A DNA stretch of 5,161 nucleotides from Pseudomonadota bacterium (GTDB lineage Bacteria > Pseudomonadota > Alphaproteobacteria > Rhodospirillales > UBA2165): contig JAQCKY010000229.1 in the NCBI GenBank assembly GCA_027592155.1, positions 1-5,161 of the forward strand, written 5' to 3'. This document shows, piece after piece, positions 1-5,161 of the stretch; positions within the stretch are counted from its first letter, which is position 1, and each line of letters starts with the position of its first letter. The notes beneath the pieces are model-generated. The model saw only the letters and a program-made list of their open reading frames with translations. It was not told the DNA's origin and made no database searches. A program made the translations under genes and the position numbers.

Positions 1-87
1 GCCACCCTCCACGGTCTTTTTCAGCTCAAGCTTACCCGGTTTCGAGAGGCTCAGCTTCGTCTTTGGTTTGTCTTCCGTATCAGCCAT
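1..87 (-). CDS. infB: Translation initiation factor IF-2, N-terminal fragment (gene runs off the left edge)
   Basis: IF-2 is the GTPase that delivers initiator fMet-tRNA to the 30S subunit and promotes 50S joining in the cytoplasm. Only the first 29 codons are in the window, from an ATG at 87 reading leftwards, with no stop before base 1. They contain the stretch KLSLSKPGKLELKKTVEGG, which I recognise as the short IF-2-associated segment at the N-terminus of alphaproteobacterial IF-2. The GTPase and C-terminal domains lie outside. The gene follows the ylxR-type gene by 36 nt with no terminator between, so it should be co-transcribed with rimP, nusA and ylxR, as in the conserved nusA-infB operon. 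The ribosome binding site is weak: a GTGAAAG lies 13 nt before the ATG and a lone GGA lies 5 nt before it. The identity rests on this short motif plus the gene order. Confidence 0.9.
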   Translation of the reverse strand, partial: MADTEDKPKTKLSLSKPGKLELKKTVEGG

Positions 88-123
88 GATAGTCCAATTG
101 CTTTCACTAAGTCTGCGTTGCTA

Positions 124-765
124 TTAGGCAGCCTGCCCAAACAAATTCTTTCCCATTACGCCCGCTAATCTATCGGCATCCCTGAGGAAACTAACCGATA
201 GTTTTCCGGCCTCGATGGCACCGTGCACTGTGCGATCCCGACCCGTCGCCGCACCCAATTCCGCCGCGGTAAATAATTCCACCACCGGAACGGTAGCCGC
301 GCTGCGCTGTAAATCCTGCTTATCTGCGGGCGCGCCATCGGACGCACCCAACAGAACACCCATTTTACCCGTTTTTAACGCCGAACGCACTTTTTCATAT
401 CCAGAGACCATCTGGCCAGCCCGCCGGGCCAATCCGATAGCATCCAAACAACGGTGTCTCAACCGATCCGCCAACTGGTCCGGCAGATCGCTAGCGACGG
501 AAATATGTGTACCGGCAGCTCTCGAAAACAACCCTTTCGCACAAGCTGTTTCGATCAGGCTTCGGTCCGGACGCAGCCACATGCCCCGTCCGGGCAGCCG
601 TTCGCCGAGATCGAGAACAACACCGCCATCTGGCCCGGCAACGAAACGCAGCATCTCACCTTTCGGCAACACGACGCCCGAGACAATGCAGCGGCGCTCA
701 CCGGCTGCACCTTTTTCTGCCCGGCCGTTTCTCGAGGGGCTGTTTTTGCGTTTCGGTTTTGACAT
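124..765 (-). CDS. YlxR (DUF448) and L7Ae-type fusion RNA-binding protein
   Basis: Probable cytoplasmic RNA-binding protein of 213 aa (216 aa from the alternative start) made of two domains. Residues about 21-90 are a YlxR/DUF448 domain, with RRCIVSG near the start and the typical PGRGMWL motif. Residues about 108-205 resemble YlxQ, a member of the L7Ae/L30e family, with the signature IGLARRAGQMVSGYEKV and then VLLGASD. In Firmicutes, ylxR and ylxQ are separate neighbouring genes between nusA and infB; here they form one ORF in the same place, which is usual in alphaproteobacteria. B. subtilis YlxR has been linked to RNase P, but the role here is not shown. The start is ambiguous: ATG at 765, or TTG at 774. 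A GGAG lies 13 nt before the ATG and 4 nt before the TTG. Both codons sit in a perfect hairpin. The gene begins 49 nt after nusA and ends in tandem stops, TAA then TAG. Confidence 0.88.
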   Translation of the reverse strand: MSKPKRKNSPSRNGRAEKGAAGERRCIVSGVVLPKGEMLRFVAGPDGGVVLDLGERLPGRGMWLRPDRSLIETACAKGLFSRAAGTHISVASDLPDQLADRLRHRCLDAIGLARRAGQMVSGYEKVRSALKTGKMGVLLGASDGAPADKQDLQRSAATVPVVELFTAAELGAATGRDRTVHGAIEAGKLSVSFLRDADRLAGVMGKNLFGQAA

Positions 766-776
766 TCGTGTCAAAA
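757..776 (-). repeat. Perfect inverted repeat (8-bp arms, 4-nt loop) over the ylxR start
   Basis: On the mRNA strand the arms are TTTTGACA (776-769) and TGTCAAAA (764-757), fully complementary, with the loop CGAA between them. The candidate TTG start (774-772) lies in the first arm. The ATG start (765-763) spans the loop and the second arm. A GGAG Shine-Dalgarno lies just 5' of the stem and stays unpaired. The stem is mostly A-U, so it would be only moderately stable. The dyad is seen directly; a role in translational control of ylxR, or as a protein-binding site, is inference. Confidence 0.6.
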
Positions 777-814
777 ATCTCCGTTCTCGGCTGTTGATCG
801 ACCTGGCCCATGGC

Positions 815-2452
815 TCAGGCCGACGGATCCACTGGAGCGCCAGTGGCAGCGTCGGTCGTGTCGTCGGTGGTCTCTTCGGTTACGGCAGCAGCATCTCCTT
901 CTGCTGCGTCACCATTTGTTTCCTCATCGTCAAACCAATGAGCACGAGCAGCCATGATAATTTCATTGGCCCTATCCTCGGTCATCGTACTTTCTCCGAG
1001 AATTTCGCGGAGCTCGTCACTCGCGAGATCAGCGAGATCATCGAGCGAACGAATTTCTGACTCACCGAGTTGAACAAGCATCTCCGGCGTCAACCCTTCG
1101 ACCCCGGCCAATTCATCGGTCACGCCCGCCGCTTTATGACGGACGGTCAATTCGGCCTCGCGCACCTCGAGATACTGTCGGGCACGCTCACGCAACTCGT
1201 TGGCAACGTCTTCGTCAAATCCTTCGATGGTCGACAGTTCCTCAATCGGCACGAAGGCAACTTCCTCGACGGTTGAGAAACCTTCCGTCACCAGCAACTG
1301 GGCAATGACCTCATCAACATCGAGGGCTTCCAGGAAGAGTTGAGAGCGGGATCGGAACTCTTCCGTGCGACGATCGGATTCCTCGGCTTCGGTCAGAATG
1401 TCGATGTCCCAGCCGGTGAGCTGCGAGGCAAGCCGAACATTCTGGCCACGTCGTCCGATTGCCAGGCTTAGCTGATCATCGGGAACGACAACCTCAATAC
1501 GGTTGGCTTCTTCATCGAGCACGACCTTGGTTACCTCGGCCGGCGCCAATGCATTGACGATGAAGGTTGCCGGATCAGCCGACCATTGGATGATGTCGAT
1601 CTTTTCACCTTGCAATTCGGCAACGACGGCTTGAACACGGGAGCCGCGCATGCCGACGCAGGCACCGACAGGGTCGATGCCCGAATCATTGGACAGAACC
1701 GCAATTTTTGCCCGGCTACCCGGATCGCGCGCCACCACTTTAATTTCGATGATGCCGTCATAGATTTCGGGCACTTCCTGGCCGAACAACTTGGCCATAA
1801 ATTGAGGATGGCTGCGCGACAGGAAGATTTGCGGACCCCGCACTTCTTCGCGAACGTCATAGATATAGGCACGAACCCGATCGCCGTTGGAGAAATGCTC
1901 ACGAGGAATGCCGTCGTCGCGGCGTAGAATGCCTTCGGCCCGCCCGCCCAGATCGACCAAGATATTGCCGAACTCGACGCGTTTAACCATGCCGTTGACG
2001 ATTTCACCGACCCGGTCCTTGAACTCGGCATATTGCCGCTTACGTTCCGCTTCGCGAACTTTTTGAACAATCACCTGCTTCGCGGTCTGCGCGGCTATGC
2101 GCCCGAAATCGATCGGCGGCAAAGGGTCGACCAAGAATTCACCAATCTCGGCATCGCTCTTTTTTTGGCGTGCGGTGTCGAGTGTAATTTGGGTTACTTC
2201 GTTCTCAATTTCTTCGGCCACCTCGATATAGCGCGAAAGTTGAATCTCACCGGTCTTGCGGTCGATCCTCGCCCGAATATCGTGTTCATGCCCGTACTTC
2301 GACCGCCCCGCTTTCTGGATTGCCTGTTCCATGGCGTCCAGAACCTCTTCGCGGTCGATGCCTTTTTCCCGCGCCACCGTATCCGCCACGAGAAGAAGCT
2401 CGGGATGGGTAAAGAGCGCTGTCGATTCTGCCGCTGTTTCTGTCGTATCCAT
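815..2452 (-). CDS. nusA: Transcription termination/antitermination factor NusA
   Basis: NusA binds RNA polymerase and nascent RNA and controls pausing, intrinsic and Rho-dependent termination, and antitermination at rRNA operons. The product is 545 aa from the ATG at 2452 (547 from a TTG at 2458), a normal length for a NusA with C-terminal repeats. Numbered from the TTG, the order is: polymerase-binding N-domain about 15-145; S1 domain about 148-215, with GNILVDLGGRAEGIL; KH1, with its GMRG loop at 269-272; KH2, with IGRRGQNVRLASQLTGWDI at 334-352; two helix-hairpin-helix acidic repeats about 375-430 and 455-505; then a low-complexity acidic tail of about 40 residues rich in D, E, T and A. 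AGAGG lies 11 nt before the ATG and 5 nt before the TTG, so the exact start is uncertain, but the extra residues are outside the fold. It follows rimP by 27 nt and precedes ylxR and infB. Confidence 0.97.
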   Translation of the reverse strand: MDTTETAAESTALFTHPELLLVADTVAREKGIDREEVLDAMEQAIQKAGRSKYGHEHDIRARIDRKTGEIQLSRYIEVAEEIENEVTQITLDTARQKKSDAEIGEFLVDPLPPIDFGRIAAQTAKQVIVQKVREAERKRQYAEFKDRVGEIVNGMVKRVEFGNILVDLGGRAEGILRRDDGIPREHFSNGDRVRAYIYDVREEVRGPQIFLSRSHPQFMAKLFGQEVPEIYDGIIEIKVVARDPGSRAKIAVLSNDSGIDPVGACVGMRGSRVQAVVAELQGEKIDIIQWSADPATFIVNALAPAEVTKVVLDEEANRIEVVVPDDQLSLAIGRRGQNVRLASQLTGWDIDILTEAEESDRRTEEFRSRSQLFLEALDVDEVIAQLLVTEGFSTVEEVAFVPIEELSTIEGFDEDVANELRERARQYLEVREAELTVRHKAAGVTDELAGVEGLTPEMLVQLGESEIRSLDDLADLASDELREILGESTMTEDRANEIIMAARAHWFDDEETNGDAAEGDAAAVTEETTDDTTDAATGAPVDPSA

Positions 2453-2479
2453 CGTCAATTCTACCTCTGCCTGAGCCCT

Positions 2480-2962
2480 TTACGCCTGAAGGCGCGCGTG
2501 GGACTCCAACAATTCATCAGTTATGACCAGTTTAGCCTTACGAATATCTTCAAACGGAATCTGAGCCGTCTCTTCACCCAGCCGGATCAACACAAGATCA
2601 CCCTCAAGACCGAGCAGCTTACCTTGGAATTTCCGGCGGTTCTCGATGGGGCGAGTTGCTTCGGCAGTAATCTCAAATCCGGCGTAGCGCTCATAATCTT
2701 TCCGGAAAACAAGGGGGCGGTCGATTCCCGGGGAACTTACCTCAAGGGAATAGGCATCCGCTAACGGGTCCTCAATATCCAGAACCGGCGATATCTCGCG
2801 ACTGATCGCAGCACAATCCTCGACCGTCATTGCCTGACCGTCGCAACGTTCAGCCATGATCTGCATGGTAATTCGATCTTTGCCGGTAACCTGTACACGC
2901 ACAAGATCATACCCCATGGCCGTCAGGGTATTGGAGATGATCTCTTCAAGGCGTTGTGACAC
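2480..2962 (-). CDS. rimP: Ribosome maturation factor RimP
   Basis: RimP is needed for maturation of the 30S subunit and acts in the cytoplasm. The product is 160 aa, within the normal range. Residues 1 to about 83 form the alpha/beta N-domain, starting with RLEEIISNTLTAMGYDLVRV and containing the family signature DPLADAYSLEVSSPGIDRPL at about 65-84. Residues about 85-153 form the SH3-like C-domain, with KFQGKLLG and the region around IPFEDIRKAKLV. The start chosen is a GTG at 2962, because it lies just before the conserved first helix; the nearest good Shine-Dalgarno, AGGAG at 2988-2984, is 21 nt upstream, which is too far. It is the first gene of the rimP-nusA-ylxR-infB block, after a terminator, so its promoter should lie in the 184-nt gap. 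Unlike E. coli, no initiator tRNA gene precedes it here. Confidence 0.95.
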   Translation of the reverse strand: MSQRLEEIISNTLTAMGYDLVRVQVTGKDRITMQIMAERCDGQAMTVEDCAAISREISPVLDIEDPLADAYSLEVSSPGIDRPLVFRKDYERYAGFEITAEATRPIENRRKFQGKLLGLEGDLVLIRLGEETAQIPFEDIRKAKLVITDELLESHARLQA

Positions 2963-3046
2963 ACTGCCCGCGATGGTCTTGCACTCCTCGAAATACGTTA
3001 GCGATAGATCGCCTGAAACTGTTTCTGAGGCCGGAAGCGGAACCCC
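2963..3046 (-). other. rimP 5' region with small dyads and no clear promoter
   Basis: This is the stretch between the terminator after trmB and the rimP start. It holds a tight inverted repeat, GCGAT-AG-ATCGC (3001-3012), and an imperfect one next to it (3011-3031; arms GCCTcaGAAAC and GTTTCAGGC). It also holds an AGGAG at 2988-2984. I looked for sigma-70-type -35/-10 pairs and found only poor ones, such as TTTCAG, a 17-nt spacer and TATTTC. The gene order requires a promoter here or read-through from trmB, but the sequence does not identify one. Confidence 0.35.
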
Positions 3047-3074
3047 AAAACAAAAAAGTGGGCCACCGGCCCAC
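3047..3074 (-). terminator. Intrinsic terminator after trmB
   Basis: On the minus strand there is a perfect 7-bp stem, GTGGGCC/GGCCCAC (3074-3058), with a 3-nt GGT loop, followed directly by the U-tract TTTTTTGTTTT (3057-3047). It lies about 70 nt past the trmB stop and about 85 nt before the rimP start. It therefore ends the metK-trmB transcript and separates it from the nusA operon. There is no T-run on the other side, so it works in the minus direction only. Confidence 0.88.
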
Positions 3075-3146
3075 CCTTAGAACTTTATAGCGATATTTGA
3101 TTGCTCCAAGAATGAAGAAGCATTTTCCCGTTTTCGGTCCGGAATT

Positions 3147-3935
3147 TCAAGCCTTTTCGGAATCACCGGCCGACAACGGCTTAGGTCGCGCTTTTCGATG
3201 GAAGTTCAAATAGACACAGGCCCCTCCTGCGGCGCGCGCCTTTGCTTCATATCGGGTCACCGCCATACCCGCTGGTCGCTGCCGCCAATCCGCCGCGCGT
3301 TGAGCCGACCATTCAAAATCCTCGTGTCTCAAAAAATGATCCAGGGTCCAGCGCGCATATTCCATGTGGTCGGTCGCGAACCGGAGCTCAGCATCATCAG
3401 CCGCAATACGCGCCAACTGGTCCAGGACGGACGGCGAAATAATCCGCCGGCGTTGATGCCGTAATTTGGGCCAGGGATCTGGATGGAGAATAAAAATCCG
3501 ATCAATCGACGCGCCTGGAAGACTCTCCAGAAGCGGCCGGACATCGTCGTCGTGAATCCGAATGTTGGTGAGGGACTCCTGCTCGATCGTCGCAAGAAGA
3601 GCTGCCACCCCGTTTTGGAACGGTTCACAGCCAACGATCACGACGTTTGGGTTAGCCCGCGCTTGCGCGGCTAAATGCTCCCCGGCACCAAACCCAACTT
3701 CCAGCCACAGCCCCTCCGCATCGTGACGAAGCCTCTCACAAGCGTCGGCAACTTCTGCTGGATCACCGCCATCGGGAAACCGTAACGCCGGAAGCTTGTC
3801 GTCGAGAAGCTGCCGGCGTCCGGCTCGAAGTTTGTGGCCTTGGCGGCGACCGTAGAACTGGTAGCGAGGACGCCCTTTGGCGTCTAACTCCCGAATGCCG
3901 ATTTCAGCCCGTCCACGAGGTCGATATTTTCCCAT
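3147..3935 (-). CDS. trmB: tRNA (guanine-N7-)-methyltransferase, G46-specific
   Basis: TrmB uses SAM to methylate N7 of G46 in the tRNA variable loop. The product is 262 aa with a Rossmann-like methyltransferase fold. Visible are the SAM-binding loop LWLEVGFGAGEH (76-87), the acidic residue after strand 2 in CEPF (E104), and HDDDV (128-132). The family hallmark HPDPWPKLRHQRRR (151-164) includes the catalytic-region Asp153. TDHMEYARW (188-196) and the C-terminal TRYEAKA (227-233) are also present. The start is the ATG at 3935, with GGTGGA 5 nt upstream; no other ATG, GTG or TTG occurs before the conserved FYGRRQGHKLR segment near residue 27. This start lies inside metK, giving a 52-nt overlap in a different frame, so the first 17 codons are shared DNA. 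The coupling makes sense because MetK makes its SAM, and a terminator follows downstream. Confidence 0.95.
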   Translation of the reverse strand: MGKYRPRGRAEIGIRELDAKGRPRYQFYGRRQGHKLRAGRRQLLDDKLPALRFPDGGDPAEVADACERLRHDAEGLWLEVGFGAGEHLAAQARANPNVVIVGCEPFQNGVAALLATIEQESLTNIRIHDDDVRPLLESLPGASIDRIFILHPDPWPKLRHQRRRIISPSVLDQLARIAADDAELRFATDHMEYARWTLDHFLRHEDFEWSAQRAADWRQRPAGMAVTRYEAKARAAGGACVYLNFHRKARPKPLSAGDSEKA

Positions 3936-5059
3936 GAAAATCCACCGTCGGCGTCAGGCGTCCTGCCGAAATGCCCGTAAGCCGAGGTCCGGGCATAAAT
4001 CGGCCGGTTCAGTTTCAAATGCTCACGGATACCACGGGGGCTCAGATCCATCAGATCCTGCAATACCTCCGACAGTTTTTCCTCATCGACGGAACTTGTA
4101 CCTTCGGTATCGACATAGACCGAGAGCGGTTTCGCCACGCCAATTGCGTAAGCGAGCTGAATTGTGCAGCGGGACGCGAGATTAGCCGCGACAACATTCT
4201 TCGCAAGATAGCGGGCTGCATAAGCAGCGGACCGGTCAACTTTGGTCGGATCTTTACCGGAAAACGCACCGCCGCCATGGGGCGCGGCACCGCCATAGGT
4301 ATCAACGATAATCTTACGACCGGTCAGCCCGGCGTCACCGTCGGGGCCGCCGATGACGAAACGGCCGGTTGGGTTAACGTAGAATTCGTCCTCGGAGCAC
4401 ATCCAGCCTTCCGGCAACACGTTCATGACGTGGGGGCGAACAATTTCGCGAATCTGTTCCTGCTCAAGTTCCTCAGTGTGCTGAGTGGAGACAACGACGG
4501 ATGTCGCGCCAACCGGAACGCCGTCTTCATAGCGCAACGTCAGCTGAGATTTTGCATCGGGGAGGAGCCCCGGCTCCGCGCCCGAGTGACGTGCCTCGGC
4601 GAGAGACTGCAGGATGGCATGGGAATAATGAATCGGCGCCGGCATCAGGACGTCGGTTTCCGTGCAAGCATATCCAAACATTAGACCCTGGTCGCCCGCG
4701 CCTTCGTCTTTATTGCCGGCCGCGTCAACGCCTTGCGCAATATCGGAGGACTGGTTATGCACATGCACTTCGACAGAAGCATTTTTCCAGTGAAAGCCTT
4801 CTTGCTCGTACCCGATATCCTTGACCGCGCTACGGGCCACCTCTTCCAACGTGTCATGAGTGATCGTATCCGAACCGCGCACTTCACCGGCCAGAACGAT
4901 CCGGTTGGTCGTGCAAAGCGTTTCGACCGCGACCCGAGATTCCGGTATGGCGGTAAGGTAGGTATCAACCACCGCGTCGGAAATCCGATCGCAAACCTTA
5001 TCTGGGTGTCCCTCGGAGACGGATTCGCTCGTGAACAAATAAGTTCCTTGCCTCTTCAA
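3884..5059 (-). CDS. metK: S-adenosylmethionine synthetase (methionine adenosyltransferase)
   Basis: MetK makes SAM from methionine and ATP, releasing phosphate and diphosphate, as a cytoplasmic tetramer using Mg and K ions. The product is 391 aa, the usual family length, and looks intact across all three domains. Near the N-terminus is FTSESVSEGHPDKVCDRISD, with His18, Asp20 and Lys21 in the ATP/phosphate site. Family signature 1, GAGDQGLMFGYA, is at 120-131. DAGLTGRKIIVDTYGG is at about 242-257, and signature 2, the P-loop-like GGGAFSGKDPTKVDRSAAY, is at 262-280. The C-terminus has the conserved FSWE. The start is a TTG at 5059, with a good GGAGG 7 nt upstream; an in-frame stop at 5080-5078 and the absence of any ATG or GTG before the conserved block leave no alternative. 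trmB begins inside its 3' end. Two hairpins precede it and may regulate it. Confidence 0.98.
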   Translation of the reverse strand: MKRQGTYLFTSESVSEGHPDKVCDRISDAVVDTYLTAIPESRVAVETLCTTNRIVLAGEVRGSDTITHDTLEEVARSAVKDIGYEQEGFHWKNASVEVHVHNQSSDIAQGVDAAGNKDEGAGDQGLMFGYACTETDVLMPAPIHYSHAILQSLAEARHSGAEPGLLPDAKSQLTLRYEDGVPVGATSVVVSTQHTEELEQEQIREIVRPHVMNVLPEGWMCSEDEFYVNPTGRFVIGGPDGDAGLTGRKIIVDTYGGAAPHGGGAFSGKDPTKVDRSAAYAARYLAKNVVAANLASRCTIQLAYAIGVAKPLSVYVDTEGTSSVDEEKLSEVLQDLMDLSPRGIREHLKLNRPIYARTSAYGHFGRTPDADGGFSWENIDLVDGLKSAFGS

Positions 5060-5066
5060 CGGATTT

Positions 5067-5071
5067 CCTCC
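5067..5071 (-). promoter_or_regulatory. Shine-Dalgarno of metK (fixes the TTG start)
   Basis: GGAGG stands 7 nt before the TTG at 5059, which is ideal spacing. Since an in-frame TGA lies only seven codons above the TTG, this site settles the start of metK as a non-ATG codon. Confidence 0.8.
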
Positions 5072-5089
5072 ACTTGGTCATTGAACACA

Positions 5090-5109
5090 CACCCCTCCTT
5101 TGAGGGGCG
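5090..5109 (-). promoter_or_regulatory. GC-rich hairpin in the metK leader hiding an SD-like sequence
   Basis: On the mRNA strand CGCCCCTC (5109-5102) pairs with GAGGGGTG (5097-5090): eight pairs including one G-U, with the loop AAAG. The 3' arm plus loop contains AAGGAGGGG, a near-perfect Shine-Dalgarno, which the stem would hide. It is not followed by a U-run, so it is not a terminator in itself. It sits 18 nt before the real metK SD. The structure is read directly; a regulatory role is inference. Confidence 0.5.
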
Positions 5110-5140
5110 AAAACAAAAAATTCAGCCTAGCCAGCCGAAC
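5110..5140 (-). terminator. Terminator-like hairpin and U-tract upstream of metK
   Basis: On the minus strand TTCGGCT (5139-5133) pairs with GGCTGAA (5127-5121) across a 5-nt loop, seven pairs with two G-U wobbles. The U-tract TTTTTTGTTTT (5120-5110) follows directly and is identical to the one after trmB. It either ends a gene lying beyond the right edge or is an attenuator in the metK leader, since only about 50 nt remain before the metK start and no promoter is visible there. The stem is weaker than that of the trmB terminator, which limits confidence. Confidence 0.55.
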
Positions 5141-5161
5141 TGCGTGGCACTTGTTGCAAGG

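Noticed and set aside
757..776. TTGACA on each strand, as the -35 box of a promoter
   Set aside because: No -10-like hexamer occurs 16-18 nt downstream on either strand; the hexamers come from the inverted repeat.
215..1060. Plus-strand open frame of 281 codons across the ylxR and nusA genes
   Set aside because: It crosses two well-supported minus-strand genes and their gap, has no recognisable motif, and its composition is that of an antisense shadow.
2033..2764. Plus-strand open frame of 243 codons over the start of nusA and most of rimP
   Set aside because: It is antisense to conserved NusA and RimP domains with no family motif; it is a shadow of their codon bias.
3080..3115. TTCTTG, a 17-nt spacer and TATAAA on the minus strand as the rimP promoter
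   Set aside because: The -35 match is poor, and a transcript from it would run straight into the strong terminator at 3074-3047.
3971..4684. Plus-strand open frame of 237 codons inside metK
   Set aside because: It lies fully antisense to the highly conserved MetK catalytic region and shows no domain of its own.
5122..5161. Last 12 codons of an upstream gene (frame ending WLG, then TGA at 5124-5122)
   Set aside because: Too short to recognise, the two other frames end as plausibly, and the stop lies inside the hairpin stem. It may still be real if the sequence is extended.
5110..5161. GCAAC followed by AAGTGCCA as the 3' part of a SAM-I-type aptamer
   Set aside because: The resemblance is limited to a few bases, the bases expected after GTGC(T/C)A are absent, and the rest of the aptamer is outside the window.

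Overview
This window is an ordinary, gene-dense stretch of a bacterial chromosome. Every gene I can support lies on the minus strand, so transcription runs from the high coordinates to the low ones. In that direction the order is metK, trmB, rimP, nusA, a ylxR/ylxQ-type fusion gene, and the first 29 codons of infB, which leaves the window at base 1. The order and the one-ORF YlxR+L7Ae fusion point to an alphaproteobacterium. The base composition looks moderately GC-rich by eye, but I cannot name a genus.

There are two transcription blocks. The first is metK (SAM synthetase) and trmB (a SAM-dependent tRNA G46 methyltransferase), which overlap by 52 nt; MetK makes the cofactor that TrmB uses. 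The block ends at a clear intrinsic terminator about 70 nt past the trmB stop. The second block, rimP-nusA-ylxR-infB, is the classic nusA-infB operon. RimP matures the 30S subunit, NusA controls pausing, termination and antitermination, the YlxR/L7Ae protein binds RNA, and IF-2 brings initiator tRNA to the ribosome. The gaps inside this block are 27 to 49 nt, and I see no terminator inside it.

There are two non-coding stretches over 90 nt. The 184 nt between trmB and rimP hold the terminator and small inverted repeats, but no convincing promoter. The 102 nt upstream of metK hold a terminator-like hairpin, with exactly the same 11-nt U-tract as the trmB terminator, followed by a second GC-rich hairpin and then the strong Shine-Dalgarno of metK. 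Short of the window edge this looks like an attenuator or a compact leader, but no known SAM riboswitch could be matched.

The most noteworthy details are regulatory: the hairpins before metK; a perfect 8-bp inverted repeat with a 4-nt loop covering both candidate start codons of ylxR; a forced TTG start for metK; an overlapping 27-codon out-of-frame ORF with its own SD in front of metK; and an orphan SD before rimP. I found no mobile element, CRISPR array, tRNA, rRNA or sign of horizontal transfer, and no undescribed multi-gene system.
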